Positions 46,864-55,976 of a DNA stretch of 64,000 nucleotides are shown here, one piece after another. Where the stretch lies: contig NZ_CP119566.1 in assembly GCF_029277445.1 (NCBI RefSeq), positions 262,501 to 326,500 on the forward strand, read 5' to 3'. Position numbers and translations under genes: made by a program. The number at the start of each line of letters is the position of its first letter. Position 1 is the stretch's first letter. The stretch is from Pararhizobium qamdonense. Its GTDB lineage: Bacteria > Pseudomonadota > Alphaproteobacteria > Rhizobiales > Rhizobiaceae. Under the pieces are notes generated by a model that was given only the letters and a program-made list of their open reading frames with translations, had not been told where the DNA came from and ran no database searches.

Positions 46864-48207
46864 TTATTTCGGCGGCGTGCCGTTATCGGAAAGCACATCG
46901 CCCACCAGATAGAGCGAGCCGCCGATCAGGATACGCGGGGCGACGGGATCGTCGTCAAACATGGCCGTGATGGCGGCAAGAGCTTCGGCCACCGTGGACA
47001 TCGCACCGGCTTCAAAACCTGCTGAAGCCGCATCGTCGGCCAGCACGACCGCATCTATTCCAGCGTCGGAGCCGCGAATCGGCACGGTAAACACCTGTTC
47101 GGCCAAGCCCTTGAACGCCTGAAAATAGCCGACCGGGTCTTTTGTATTGATCATGCCGATGATCATGAACAGCGGCCGTGGGTCACGCTCTTCCAGATTG
47201 GCCATGGTTTCGGCGATGACCTGGCCGGCGCCCGGATTATGCCCGCCGTCGACCCAGATTTCCGATCCCACTGGTGCCAGACGTGCCAGATTGCCTTCTG
47301 TCAGCCGCTGCAGGCGTCCCGGCCATTCGACGGTAACCAGCCCCTTATCGATGACGGCATCGGATATATCGAACCCGGCGGCTTTGACGGCGCGGATCGC
47401 GGCGGCAGCATTGGCATATTGATGGCGGCCAGGCAGGCGCGGCACCGGCAGATCGGCAAGGCCAAACTCATCCTGATAGACCAGACGGCCGAACTCCTCA
47501 TAGGCCATGAAATCCTGGCCATAGACCGAGAGTGGGCATTTCAGCCGTTCGGCAATGGAGATCAGGACGTCGCGCGCGGTATCTTCTTCCTGGTGACCGA
47601 TGACCACCGGGCAGCCGCGCTTCATGATCCCGGCCTTTTCGGCGGCAATCAGCTCGACGCGATCGCCAAGATAGGCCTGGTGATCGAGCGAGATCGGCAT
47701 GATGACCGAAACGGCAGGGTTCTTGATGGCATTGGTGGCATCGAAGCGTCCGCCAAGACCAACTTCAATGATGACGGCATCGGCGGGATGCTCGGCAAAC
47801 AGCACGAAAGTGACGGCCGTCAGGATTTCAAAGACCGTGATCATCTGCCCGGCATTGGCTTCGCCCACGCGGCGCACAGCGTCCGCCAGAACGGCATCGC
47901 TAACCAGCGCGCCGCGCCCGCCCTTTTGACCGATGCGGTAACGTTCGTGCCAATTGACCAGATGCGGCGACGTATGGACGTGAACGCTGAGACCGGCAGC
48001 CTCCAGGATGGCGCGGGAAAAGGCGGTCACCGAGCCCTTGCCGTTGGTGCCCGCCACATGAATGACAGGCGGCAGCCTATCCTGCGGATTGCCGAGGACA
48101 TCGAGAAGCCGGGTGATCCGGTCAAGCGAGAGGTCGAAGCCCTTCGGGTGAAGCGCCAGCAGCTTGTCGATTTCCTGCCCGGCCTCGGACACGTGAACCT
48201 GCGTCAT
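46864..48207 (-). CDS. folC: bifunctional folylpolyglutamate synthase/dihydrofolate synthase
   Basis: Adds glutamate to dihydropteroate and to folates. The Mur-ligase-type P-loop is HVAGTNGKGSV near residue 48, followed by TSPHLVNWHERYRI and the metal-binding EVGLGGRFDATN; the C-terminal domain has WVDGGHNPGA. I used the ATG at 48207, seven bases after GGAGG; the GTG at 48210 is an alternative. 447 residues. Neighbours accD and trpA upstream on the same strand form the trpFBA-accD-folC block usual in alphaproteobacteria. Confidence 0.96.
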   Translation of the reverse strand: MTQVHVSEAGQEIDKLLALHPKGFDLSLDRITRLLDVLGNPQDRLPPVIHVAGTNGKGSVTAFSRAILEAAGLSVHVHTSPHLVNWHERYRIGQKGGRGALVSDAVLADAVRRVGEANAGQMITVFEILTAVTFVLFAEHPADAVIIEVGLGGRFDATNAIKNPAVSVIMPISLDHQAYLGDRVELIAAEKAGIMKRGCPVVIGHQEEDTARDVLISIAERLKCPLSVYGQDFMAYEEFGRLVYQDEFGLADLPVPRLPGRHQYANAAAAIRAVKAAGFDISDAVIDKGLVTVEWPGRLQRLTEGNLARLAPVGSEIWVDGGHNPGAGQVIAETMANLEERDPRPLFMIIGMINTKDPVGYFQAFKGLAEQVFTVPIRGSDAGIDAVVLADDAASAGFEAGAMSTVAEALAAITAMFDDDPVAPRILIGGSLYLVGDVLSDNGTPPK

Positions 48208-48335
48208 CACCGCTCCTCCAACTGCCGCTGGAGCTCCGGGCGCTCATGCAAGCGCGCTCAAGACGCGCCAACGGACGTGATTTCATTGCGAACGGGCGAC
48301 CGGACGGTTCCGGCCACCCCTCATCTTTTTGACGT

Positions 48336-49250
48336 TCAGGCGCTGGCAGCCATCGGAACAGCGGCGATGGCCGTCGAACCATTCAGCTTGGCGGCATCGA
48401 CCGGCTTCTTCATCAGGATCTTCAGGACGCGGGCCAGCGTATCGGGAATATCATGACGCTTGATAACCATGTCGATCATGCCGTGTTCCATCAGGTATTC
48501 CGAGGTCTGGAACCCTTCCGGCAGCTTCTCGCGAATGGTCTGCTCGATGACGCGCTTGCCGGCAAAGCAGATTTCCGCGCCAGGTTCAGCCAGATGCAGG
48601 TCGCCGAGCATGGCATAGGACGCAGTGACGCCTCCGGTTGTCGGGTTTGTCAGCACGACGATATAGGGAAGGCCGGCCTCTTTCAGCATCTGAACCGCAA
48701 CCGTGGTGCGCGGCAGCTGCATCAGCGACAGGATGCCTTCCTGCATGCGTGCGCCGCCTGACGCGGGGAAGATCACCAGCGGGCATTTTTCAGCAATCGC
48801 TTTTTCAAACGCCTTGATGATGCCCTCTCCGGCAGCGATGCCAAGCGAGCCGCCCATGAAGTTGAATTCATGCACGACACCGACCAGCTTGACGCCACGG
48901 CAACGGCCGACACCGGCAACGATCGTGTCTTCGAGATCGGTCTTGATGCGGCTGTCGCGCAGGCGATCGACATATTTTTTCGAATCGCGGAATTTCAACG
49001 GGTCCTGCGCCACCTTCGGCTGCGGCAGGGCCTCGTAGACGCCATCATCGAACAGGTCCTTCAACCGCGCCTTGGCCGGCATCTTCATGTGGAAGCCGGA
49101 GGCGGGGATGACCCATTTGTTTTCCTCGAGATCGCGGTGAAACACCATCTCGCCGGTTTCCGGGCATTTGATCCAGAGATTTTCCGGAACCTCGCGGCGG
49201 CCCAGCATCGAATTGATCTTCGGCCGAACGTAATTTGTGATCCAGTTCAA
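48336..49250 (-). CDS. accD: acetyl-CoA carboxylase carboxyltransferase subunit beta, degenerate zinc ribbon
   Basis: Transfers the carboxyl group from biotin to acetyl-CoA, with AccA, in fatty-acid synthesis. The start appears to be TTG at 49250 ([10 protein letters not shown]), seven bases after AGGAG; the TTG at 49256 is too close to that site. The carboxyltransferase core is complete ([40 protein letters not shown]). The N-terminal zinc ribbon keeps only Cys29; its partners are Thr32, Ile48 and Ser51 in KCPETG and VIPASG. This loss matches rhizobial AccD proteins I know, so it is a lineage trait rather than damage. 304 residues. Confidence 0.95.
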   Translation of the reverse strand: MNWITNYVRPKINSMLGRREVPENLWIKCPETGEMVFHRDLEENKWVIPASGFHMKMPAKARLKDLFDDGVYEALPQPKVAQDPLKFRDSKKYVDRLRDSRIKTDLEDTIVAGVGRCRGVKLVGVVHEFNFMGGSLGIAAGEGIIKAFEKAIAEKCPLVIFPASGGARMQEGILSLMQLPRTTVAVQMLKEAGLPYIVVLTNPTTGGVTASYAMLGDLHLAEPGAEICFAGKRVIEQTIREKLPEGFQTSEYLMEHGMIDMVIKRHDIPDTLARVLKILMKKPVDAAKLNGSTAIAAVPMAASA

Positions 49251-49300
49251 ATCCAAACTCCTGAAGTGTCAAAACCGGTCGTGCCCCACAATGTGGGCAT

Positions 49301-50140
49301 TTATTCGGCCGCGGCAAGCTTTGCGGAACGAACGCCGGCTGCAAGGCCACGAACCAGCGTTTCCACGCCCGGTACCGTCGCCCCTGTTGATTTTCCGTCC
49401 TCTGTCAGGCTGGACGCCACCTGGTTGACGATGGCCGTGCCGACGACGACACCATCCGCCGATGCGCCGATGGCGCGGGCATGTTCTGCCGTCTTGACCC
49501 CGAAGCCGACGCAGACCGGAAGTTTCGTATGGCCCTTGATCCGCTGCACGGCGCCGCCAATGAGCGCGGGATCGGGCAGAGCCGAGCCGGTAATACCGTT
49601 CATCGACACATAATAGACGAAACCGGAGGTGTTTTCGAGAACCTTCGGCAAACGCTTGTCGTCTGTGGTCGGCGTCGCCAGGCGAATGAAGTTGATATCC
49701 TTCTTCAACGCCGGAATGCACAGCTCGTCATCCATTTCCGGCGGCAGATCGACGACGATCAGGCCATCGATACCGGCTGCCAGGGCATCGTCGAGGAATT
49801 GCTCGACGCCATGGATATAGATCGGGTTATAGTAACCCATCAGGACGATCGGCGTGTCCTGGTCGTCCTCGCGGAAGCGGCGGGCGATTTCGAGCGTCTT
49901 GATCAGAGTCTGGCCTCCTTTCAGCGCACGCTGTCCGGCAAGCTGGATTGCCAGGCCATCGGCCATCGGATCGGAAAAGGGCATTCCCAGCTCGATAATA
50001 TCGGACCCTGCCGATGGCAGCGCCTTCATGATCGCCAGCGAGGTTTCGAAATCCGGATCGCCTGCCATGAAATAGGTGACCAGTGCCGGCCGGCCTTCAG
50101 TGGCCAGATCGGCAAATCGTTTGTCCATGCGTGCAGTCAT
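49301..50140 (-). CDS. trpA: tryptophan synthase alpha subunit
   Basis: Releases indole from indole-glycerol phosphate. Catalytic Glu in [11 protein letters not shown] and Asp in [11 protein letters not shown]; phosphate loop GFGVKT and [16 protein letters not shown] end. The start at 50140 ([12 protein letters not shown]) lies four bases after trpB; the longer frame enters trpB. 279 residues. It is coupled with trpB, which forms the alpha2beta2 complex, and followed after 50 bases by accD. Confidence 0.97.
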   Translation of the reverse strand: MTARMDKRFADLATEGRPALVTYFMAGDPDFETSLAIMKALPSAGSDIIELGMPFSDPMADGLAIQLAGQRALKGGQTLIKTLEIARRFREDDQDTPIVLMGYYNPIYIHGVEQFLDDALAAGIDGLIVVDLPPEMDDELCIPALKKDINFIRLATPTTDDKRLPKVLENTSGFVYYVSMNGITGSALPDPALIGGAVQRIKGHTKLPVCVGFGVKTAEHARAIGASADGVVVGTAIVNQVASSLTEDGKSTGATVPGVETLVRGLAAGVRSAKLAAAE

Positions 50141-50144
50141 GCTG

Positions 50145-51365
50145 TTACAGCCCCATTCCAAGCAGTTTGCCGACGGTGAAGATATCCTTGTCGCCACGGC
50201 CCGACAGGTTCATCAGGATGATTTCATCCTTGCCCATCGTCGGCGCCCGCTTGATCACCTCGGCGATCGCATGGCTCGGCTCCAGCGCCGGAATGATGCC
50301 CTCCAGGCGCGTCAAAAGCTGGAAGGCCTCCAGCGCCTCATGGTCCATGATCGGCACGTAATCGACACGGCCGATATCGGCGAGCCAGGAATGTTCGGGG
50401 CCGATACCGGGATAATCGAGACCGGCCGAAATCGAGTGGCCCTCCTTGATCTGGCCGTCGCCGTCCTGGAGCAGATAGGTCCGGTTTCCATGCAGAACGC
50501 CTGGCGAGCCCGCTGTTATCGACGCGCAATGTTCGTCGCCTTCCAGCCCCTTGCCGCCAGCTTCAACGCCGACGATCTTGACGGTGTCGTCGTCCAGGAA
50601 CGGGTGGAAGATGCCGATCGCATTCGATCCGCCACCGACGGCGGCAATGACCAGGTCCGGCAAGCGGCCTTCGGCCTCCAGCATCTGCTGCTTGGCTTCG
50701 ATGCCGATCACCGACTGGAAGTCGCGGACCATTTCAGGATAGGGATGCGGACCGGCAGCGGTGCCGATCAGGTAATAGGTGTCATCGACATTGGTGACCC
50801 AGTCGCGCAGGGCCTCGTTCATCGCGTCCTTCAGCGTGCCGGACCCGGCGGTGACCGGCTTGACCTCGGCACCGAGCAGCTTCATGCGGAACACGTTCGG
50901 CGCCTGACGCTCGACATCGGTTGCGCCCATATAGACGACGCAGGGAAGACCGAAGCGGGCGGCAACGGTGGCGGAGGCCACGCCATGCTGGCCGGCACCG
51001 GTTTCGGCGATGATGCGGGTCTTGCCCATGCGCTTGGCGAGCAGGATCTGGCCGATGCAATTGTTGATCTTGTGTGAGCCGGTATGGTTCAGCTCTTCGC
51101 GCTTGAAATAGATCTTAGCGCCGCCCAGATGCTCGGTCAGGCGCTCGGCGAAATAAAGCGGGCTCGGGCGGCCGATATAATGGGCGCCGAGATGCTTCAG
51201 TTCCGCCTGGAATTCCGGATCGGTCTTGGCCTTATCCCACTCCGCCTGCAGGTCGAGGATCAGCGGCATCAGGGTTTCGGCGACGAAACGGCCGCCGAAA
51301 ATGCCGAAGCGGCCATCCTCATCAGGTCCGGTCTTGAACGAATTCAGGTTTGGTGTCTCGTTCAC
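50145..51365 (-). CDS. trpB: tryptophan synthase beta subunit
   Basis: PLP enzyme that joins indole and serine. The PLP lysine is in [11 protein letters not shown] near residue 95, with [18 protein letters not shown], and the phosphate-binding loop GGGSNAIG. 406 residues, the standard TrpB1 form. The start overlaps the trpF stop by four bases (ATGA), and trpA follows four bases after its stop, so all three are translationally linked. Confidence 0.98.
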   Translation of the reverse strand: MNETPNLNSFKTGPDEDGRFGIFGGRFVAETLMPLILDLQAEWDKAKTDPEFQAELKHLGAHYIGRPSPLYFAERLTEHLGGAKIYFKREELNHTGSHKINNCIGQILLAKRMGKTRIIAETGAGQHGVASATVAARFGLPCVVYMGATDVERQAPNVFRMKLLGAEVKPVTAGSGTLKDAMNEALRDWVTNVDDTYYLIGTAAGPHPYPEMVRDFQSVIGIEAKQQMLEAEGRLPDLVIAAVGGGSNAIGIFHPFLDDDTVKIVGVEAGGKGLEGDEHCASITAGSPGVLHGNRTYLLQDGDGQIKEGHSISAGLDYPGIGPEHSWLADIGRVDYVPIMDHEALEAFQLLTRLEGIIPALEPSHAIAEVIKRAPTMGKDEIILMNLSGRGDKDIFTVGKLLGMGL

Positions 51366-52042
51366 TTGCTTCTCCCTGCCAATGCTTTGGCTCCGGCCGC
51401 GTCCGCGCGGGCGACGGCATCGAAAAACTCTTCCATGCGGCCCAGATCCTTGATCCCCGGCGCGCTTTCGACGCCGGAGGACGTGTCGATCGCCTTGGCG
51501 CCCGTCAGCGCCAGGGCTTCACCGATATTCTGCGCATTCAAACCACCGGAAAGCATGTAATCCACGCTTTCGTCAAGCGTATCCAGGAGCGTCCAGTCGA
51601 AAGAAACGCCATTGCCACCCGGCAGATCCGAGCCTTTTGGCGGCTTGGCATCAAACAGGAAGCGGTCGGCTATTCCTATATAGGGTTCGATCCGCCTGAG
51701 ATCATCAGCATCGCGAACGGACAATGCCTTAATGACGGGCAATCCGTAGACGGCCTTGACGTTCAAGACCCGCTCGGGGCTCTCGTTCCCATGAAGCTGG
51801 AGAATATCCGGGGACAGTGCCGAGACTATCTCATCGAGATCATCATTGTCGGCATCGACGGTAACGGCGACGATCTTGGCCTTGCCGCGAATGCGCTCCG
51901 CCAACCGGCCCGCATCGTCGGGCTCGATATTGCGGGGGCTCTTGGGAAAGAAGATGAAACCCGTATAGCCAGCCCCCAGCGCCACGGCCCGATCCACCGC
52001 CTCGGCAGTCTTCAGCCCGCAAATTTTAACTTCCGTTTTCAT
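51362..52042 (-). CDS. trpF: phosphoribosylanthranilate isomerase
   Basis: Isomerase of tryptophan synthesis, a (beta/alpha)8 barrel of 226 residues. The catalytic Cys is in KICGLKT near the start, the catalytic Asp in LFDAKPPKG, and the phosphate loop is [10 protein letters not shown] followed by DTSSGVE. I used the ATG at 52042 ([10 protein letters not shown]); the longer frame to 52123 has no family match. First gene of trpFBA-accD-folC. It is divergent from the vapBC pair across 130 bases. Confidence 0.96.
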   Translation of the reverse strand: MKTEVKICGLKTAEAVDRAVALGAGYTGFIFFPKSPRNIEPDDAGRLAERIRGKAKIVAVTVDADNDDLDEIVSALSPDILQLHGNESPERVLNVKAVYGLPVIKALSVRDADDLRRIEPYIGIADRFLFDAKPPKGSDLPGGNGVSFDWTLLDTLDESVDYMLSGGLNAQNIGEALALTGAKAIDTSSGVESAPGIKDLGRMEEFFDAVARADAAGAKALAGRSK

Positions 52043-52142
52043 GCACAGCGCACTGACATGAAATGGGGCCGGAGTCGAGCTTAAAACCGACATATCAGGG
52101 CTTGCAGGACACTCCGATGACAAGGTAATGTTAAAACGATAT

Positions 52143-52158
52143 CATATATCGATATATG
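52143..52158. promoter_or_regulatory. perfect 16-bp palindrome, probable VapBC autoregulatory operator
   Basis: CATATATCGATATATG reads the same on both strands and lies 15 bases before the TTG start proposed for vapB. Ribbon-helix-helix antitoxins usually repress their own promoter by binding such palindromes. Confidence 0.7.
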
Positions 52159-52172
52159 TATGGGACGACGCG

Positions 52173-52388
52173 TTGAGAACCTTGATCGACATAACCGAGC
52201 TTCAAGTTCAAGCACTGGAAGATATTGCCAGGACAGAAAAATTGTCGCGCGCGGCAGTGATACGTGCTGCCATCGATGATTACGTCGAACGCAGGCGGCG
52301 CGTCGATATTCAAGATGCTTTCGGGCTCTGGGGCGAAAGCGGAATGGACGGTCTGTCTTATCAAGAGAAAGTGCGCAGCGAATGGTGA
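52173..52388 (+). CDS. ribbon-helix-helix antitoxin of a VapBC pair
   Basis: Small DNA-binding antitoxin, 71 residues from the proposed TTG at 52173 (RTLIDITELQVQALEDIA). The beta strand RTLIDI and the two helices (QVQALEDIARTEKLS and RAAVIRAAIDDYVERRRR) give a CopG/RHH fold; the acidic C-terminal tail should wrap the toxin. The frame is open back to an ATG at 52128, but that would translate the palindromic operator, and GGGA lies seven bases before the TTG. It overlaps vapC by seven bases. Confidence 0.8.
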   Translation: MRTLIDITELQVQALEDIARTEKLSRAAVIRAAIDDYVERRRRVDIQDAFGLWGESGMDGLSYQEKVRSEW

Positions 52389-52747
52389 AGGCGCTGTTCG
52401 ATACCAACATCCTGATTGATTATCTCAATGGTATCTCTCAGGCACGCACCGAGTTTGATTTTTATGAGGAAAAGGTCATCAGCATCATTTCATGGATGGA
52501 GGTGATGGCCGGTGCGGGCGAAGAGGCTGAGGCGGGAACGCGTGCCTTTCTCAACGGCTTTACCCTGGTCGGGCTGACTGCACCAATTGCCGATCTCGCC
52601 GTGACGCTTCGCCGCAAGCGGCGCATCAAGCTTCCGGATGCGATAATAGAGGCCTCGGCACAGGCAAACGGCCTGTTGCTCGTCACCAGAAATATCAAGG
52701 ATTTTGCAGCCGATTCGCCGTTCGTGCGCGTGCCCTATGCGTTATAG
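52382..52747 (+). CDS. vapC: PIN domain ribonuclease toxin VapC
   Basis: Toxin of 121 residues with a PIN fold. The acidic active-site residues are in LFDTNILIDYL (Asp near 7), SWMEVMAG (Glu near 41), IKLPDAIIEASA (Asp near 89) and NIKDFAA. VapC toxins cleave initiator tRNA or rRNA loops; the target cannot be predicted. It overlaps the antitoxin gene by seven bases. It is flanked by core genes, with no mobile-element remnants visible. Confidence 0.9.
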   Translation: MVKALFDTNILIDYLNGISQARTEFDFYEEKVISIISWMEVMAGAGEEAEAGTRAFLNGFTLVGLTAPIADLAVTLRRKRRIKLPDAIIEASAQANGLLLVTRNIKDFAADSPFVRVPYAL

Positions 52748-52805
52748 ACCCGTTGCAAGGCTCCTAAGGCTTCCTATATCCCAAGCAGACATAACGGAGA
52801 GTACC

Positions 52806-53006
52806 ATGCGCCTTCTGCTCGCCATCATCCTGCCCTGGCTTCAGTTTTTTACCATCGGCCGGCCCATTGCGGGTATTATCTGCCTTATTCTGCAGGTGAC
52901 TCTGGTCGGCTGGATTCCGGCTGCGATCTGGTCGGTCTATGCGCTCAGCCAATACAAAACCGACGAGAAGATCAGGAATGCGCTGGGCAATCAGTACCGG
53001 CGTTGA
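52806..53006 (+). CDS. YqaE/Pmp3 family small membrane protein
   Basis: 66-residue hydrophobic peptide with two membrane segments: MRLLLAIILPWLQFFTIG and IAGIICLILQVTLVGWIPAAIWSVYAL, the Pmp3 pattern, followed by a polar tail. Family members affect membrane potential and salt or cold stress tolerance in plants, yeast and bacteria. The start at 52806 has GGAG just upstream; the longer frame enters vapC. It lies 58 bases after vapC and may have its own promoter. Confidence 0.9.
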   Translation: MRLLLAIILPWLQFFTIGRPIAGIICLILQVTLVGWIPAAIWSVYALSQYKTDEKIRNALGNQYRR

Positions 53007-53041
53007 GGCGCTTAACGTCGATGAGCCTTAAGCCCAGGGGC

Positions 53042-53836
53042 TCAATCGAAGTCGATTGCGTGCAGCATGGTGCCATTGCGCTTGAGCCAGCGCTTGGCAT
53101 CGTCCATTGCAGGGCAAAGCTCTTCGCACAGGTCCCAGAAATCCGGCCCGTGGTTCATTTCGCGCAAATGCGAAACCTCATGGGCGGCAAGATAATCGAT
53201 CACCTTTGGCGGCGCCATGACGATGCGCCAGGAAAAGCTCAAGGCGCCATCGGCAGCGCAGGACCCCCAGCGGCTTCGCGTATCCTTGAAACTCAGCGAC
53301 TTCACCTTGCGGCCAACCATGCGCGCATAGATCGATACCAGGTGTTCCAGGTCCTTGCGCGCTTCCTTCTTCAGGAAATCCGCAATCCGTCGGCGCAGAT
53401 GCTCCTCGGCACCGCTGACCCGCAAGACCGGTTCGTCATCGACAACAACCGCTTCAGTCAGGCCGCGTAGCTTGCCCGTGCGTTCGATCCGGTGCGCGAC
53501 ACCGCGCAGAAGAATCGTGCCGCCCTCCTCCAACACGCTCTCGCCGGAAAACCGGGCTAGCTTGGTCATCAGCCATCCCTGATGACGATCGAGAAAGGCG
53601 TTGATCTCGCGTTCGGGCAATCCGGCCGGAATTGTCATCTTCAAGGCACGGCCACCGGGCTCGATGCGGAGCGTCATCCGCGTTGCCCGCGCATTCTGGC
53701 GAATGGTCAGCGGCATGACCTTTCCGGCAACGTCGATCGTCCGCTTCACCGGAGGCGGCGGAGATTTGGGCTGACGCGGCTTTCGAAGCAGGGAGAACAT
53801 GACTGTCTTGATAACCGATTCGTTTGACGGGCGCAT
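53042..53836 (-). CDS. YgjP-like (DUF45) M48-family metallopeptidase
   Basis: Predicted zinc-dependent metalloprotease of unknown substrate. The zinc motif is HEVSH in LAAHEVSHLREMNHGPDFW, with the third ligand His nearby; the upstream blocks RSRWGSCAADGALSFSWR and IDYLAAHE are typical of DUF45/YgjP. No signal peptide, so cytoplasmic. I set the start at 53836 (MRPSNE) after GGGATC; ATG at 53800 is another option. The far upstream TTG lies beside a terminator T run and is unlikely. Confidence 0.88.
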   Translation of the reverse strand: MRPSNESVIKTVMFSLLRKPRQPKSPPPPVKRTIDVAGKVMPLTIRQNARATRMTLRIEPGGRALKMTIPAGLPEREINAFLDRHQGWLMTKLARFSGESVLEEGGTILLRGVAHRIERTGKLRGLTEAVVVDDEPVLRVSGAEEHLRRRIADFLKKEARKDLEHLVSIYARMVGRKVKSLSFKDTRSRWGSCAADGALSFSWRIVMAPPKVIDYLAAHEVSHLREMNHGPDFWDLCEELCPAMDDAKRWLKRNGTMLHAIDFD

Positions 53837-53860
53837 GATCCCGATCAGATGAGACAACAT

Positions 53861-53898
53861 CAAAAAGAAAAACCGGCACCTTTTGGGATGCCGGTTTT
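53861..53898 (-). terminator. rho-independent terminator of the DUF2852 gene
   Basis: On the minus strand, stem AAAACCGGCA/TGCCGGTTTT (53869-53878 with 53889-53898) with a 10-base loop, followed by TTTTTCTTTTTG. Confidence 0.9.
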
Positions 53899-53920
53899 GG
53901 ATGTGTTGCCGATGGCAAGA

Positions 53921-54349
53921 TCAGTTGGCCGGGAAGCCCGGGACCGAGCCGGAACCGCCGGAATTGCGATCGCGCATGAAGCGGTCGAAATCTTCCTGGT
54001 CCTTGGCGCGGCGAAGTTCGCGGACATATTCGTCGAAATGTTCACGCATCTCGTCGAGCTTGCGGCGTTCTTCGTCGAGGCGGGACAGTTCGGCATCACG
54101 CCAGTCGTCGAAGGCAACATTGCCGGTGCCGAAGTTTGGGCGGCCATAACGCTGGCCCTTGCGCTTGAAGGACGAGAAGAAACCGTCAACGGTGCTGTTG
54201 GCGTCCTTCTTGAAGCTCTTCAGCCGTTCGCCGAAAATAATATAGGCAAGCATGGCGAGCCCAAGCGGCCAGAAAATCACGAAACCGAGCACCATCATGG
54301 CAATGGTCGCTGGCGTCCAGTCCGGACGGATCAATGCAGATTGGTTCAT
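53921..54349 (-). CDS. DUF2852 domain protein, single membrane segment
   Basis: 142-residue protein with one N-terminal hydrophobic segment (ATIAMMVLGFVIFWPLGLAMLAYIIF, about 14-40) and a long charged cytoplasmic coil (LSRLDEERRKLDEMREHFDEYVRELRRAKDQEDFDRFM), matching DUF2852. Function unknown. The C-terminus is Gly/Ser-rich. It ends in its own terminator and starts 145 bases before the phaZ end. Confidence 0.88.
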   Translation of the reverse strand: MNQSALIRPDWTPATIAMMVLGFVIFWPLGLAMLAYIIFGERLKSFKKDANSTVDGFFSSFKRKGQRYGRPNFGTGNVAFDDWRDAELSRLDEERRKLDEMREHFDEYVRELRRAKDQEDFDRFMRDRNSGGSGSVPGFPAN

Positions 54350-54493
54350 GTTCAGAAGTCCTCGCTAAAAGTGGGCCTCTCCTTCGGGCCCGCTTATTAC
54401 GAGATGGGAAGACGCCTGCCGGTCTGCAAGACAATTGTCCGCAAAATCCGGCAAGCGTCTGATATCGATCGATGAAATCGATATGTTTTCCGG

Positions 54494-55768
54494 TCAGCCC
54501 GTCTTGCCGCCCTTGATCACCTGGCGCACCGGCTTGGCGTTGCGGGCATGTTCGCGGTGGAAAGCGGCGATGCGCGGCGCGATTTCGCGGCGGAAACGCG
54601 AGCCGTTGAAAACACCGTAATGGCCGACATCCGGCTGCATATAGTGCAGGCGCATGTTCTCCGGGATATTGGTGCAGATCGTCTGTGCGGCCTGCGTCTG
54701 GCCGACGCCGGAAATATCGTCGTTCTCGCCTTCCACCGTCAAGAGCGCCACCTTGCGGATCGCCGTCGTATCCACCCGCTGGCCGCGATGCATCATCTCG
54801 CCCTTCGGAAGAGCATGCTGCATGAAGACGATCTCGACGGTCTGCAGATAGAATTCCGCGGTCAAATCCATCACCGCCATATATTCATCATAGAAATCGC
54901 GGTGCTTTTCGGCGGCGTCGCCATCGTTCTTGACGAGATGCTCGAAGAAATCCTTGGTCGCCGTCAAATGGCGGTCAAGGTTCATCGACATGAAGCCTGA
55001 GAGCTGCAGGAAGCCCGGATAGACCGGGCGCATGAAGCCGGCTTGCGGAAAGGGCACCGGCATCACGACATTATCGCGGAACCAACTGAGCGGCTTTTCC
55101 TTGGCAAGCTGGTTGACCGCTGTTGGGTTGATGCGCGTGTCGATCGGGCCACCCATCAGCGTCATCGACGACGGCGACAGCGGATCGTCATTGGCTTCCA
55201 TCAGCGCGACGGCGGCCAGAACCGGCACTGCCGGCTGACAGACGGCGATGACATGCGTGTCGGGGCCGAGGAAATGCAGCATCTGGATGACGTAATCAAT
55301 GTAGTCATCGAGGTCGAACGTGCCTTCGGTCAAGGGAACCGTACGGGCATCGATCCAATCGGTGATGTAGATATCGGACTGCGGCAGCAGCGCTTCGACG
55401 GTGCCGCGCAACAGCGTTGCGTAGTGACCGGACATCGGGGCAACGATCAGCACTTTCGGATCGGAAGCCCTGCCCTTCGGAACAGCGCGTTCGAAATGAA
55501 TGAGATTGCAAAAGGGCTGACGCCAGACGGTCCGTTCGCGCACCTTGACCGCGTCGCCGTCGATGACCGTTTCGGGCAGTCCGAATTCCGGCTTGCCGTA
55601 GCGGCGGGTCGTGCGCTCGAAAACTTCGAGGCCGGCAGCGGCGGCCCTGCCCATATAGGTGTGCGAAATCGGGTTCAGCGGATTGGCATAGGCAAGCCGC
55701 ATGGCGTCTGCCGCCGCGCGCCAGGGCGCCATCATCGCGTGGTTGAGTTCGTAAAGCTGGTAGAACAT
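54494..55768 (-). CDS. phaZ: intracellular polyhydroxybutyrate depolymerase
   Basis: Breaks down stored polyhydroxybutyrate. 424 residues from the ATG at 55768 (MFYQLYELNHAMMAPW), the typical intracellular PhaZ beginning. The nucleophile is a Cys in place of the lipase Ser, in IAVCQPAVPVLAA, as in the Cupriavidus enzyme; the Asp and His of the triad should be in VEGENDDISG and QPDVGHYGVFNG. The upstream region carries a TGCA-rich inverted repeat that could bind a PHB regulator (PhaR/AniA type). Confidence 0.95.
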   Translation of the reverse strand: MFYQLYELNHAMMAPWRAAADAMRLAYANPLNPISHTYMGRAAAAGLEVFERTTRRYGKPEFGLPETVIDGDAVKVRERTVWRQPFCNLIHFERAVPKGRASDPKVLIVAPMSGHYATLLRGTVEALLPQSDIYITDWIDARTVPLTEGTFDLDDYIDYVIQMLHFLGPDTHVIAVCQPAVPVLAAVALMEANDDPLSPSSMTLMGGPIDTRINPTAVNQLAKEKPLSWFRDNVVMPVPFPQAGFMRPVYPGFLQLSGFMSMNLDRHLTATKDFFEHLVKNDGDAAEKHRDFYDEYMAVMDLTAEFYLQTVEIVFMQHALPKGEMMHRGQRVDTTAIRKVALLTVEGENDDISGVGQTQAAQTICTNIPENMRLHYMQPDVGHYGVFNGSRFRREIAPRIAAFHREHARNAKPVRQVIKGGKTG

Positions 55769-55816
55769 CGGCAGCGTTCTCCTTGTTACCGTAAACGACA
55801 ACGCCGCTCCATCGGG

Positions 55817-55830
55817 ATGCAACTTTGCAT
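55817..55830. promoter_or_regulatory. inverted repeat upstream of phaZ, candidate operator
   Basis: ATGCAA-CT-TTGCAT is a 6+2+6 inverted repeat 49-62 bases before phaZ. The TGCA-type content resembles sites bound by PHB-cycle regulators of the PhaR family; this is inference. Confidence 0.4.
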
Positions 55831-55912
55831 TTTGTTTTTCGTGTCCGCAAGCAAGGCCGACACTAGCACCTTTTTTGTGCGACGCAATAAATATGCCGCA
55901 AAGCCTCTCTGA

Positions 55913-55944
55913 CAAGGCCTGACAAGCCTGCCACAGAGGCCTTG
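55913..55944. other. hairpin after the alcohol dehydrogenase gene
   Basis: CAAGGCCT (55913-55920) pairs with AGGCCTTG (55937-55944) around a 16-base loop, 33 bases past the dehydrogenase stop on the minus strand. No T run on the minus side. It could mark the end of the sugar operon; confidence is low. Confidence 0.4.
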
Positions 55945-55976
55945 ATAGTCGGTAAAGGGTTTTGATGCCGCCGATG

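Noticed and set aside
54462..54484. Inverted repeat ATATCGAT-N7-ATCGATAT just past the phaZ stop
   Set aside because: No T run on the minus side and only an 8-bp AT-rich stem; not strong enough to call a terminator.
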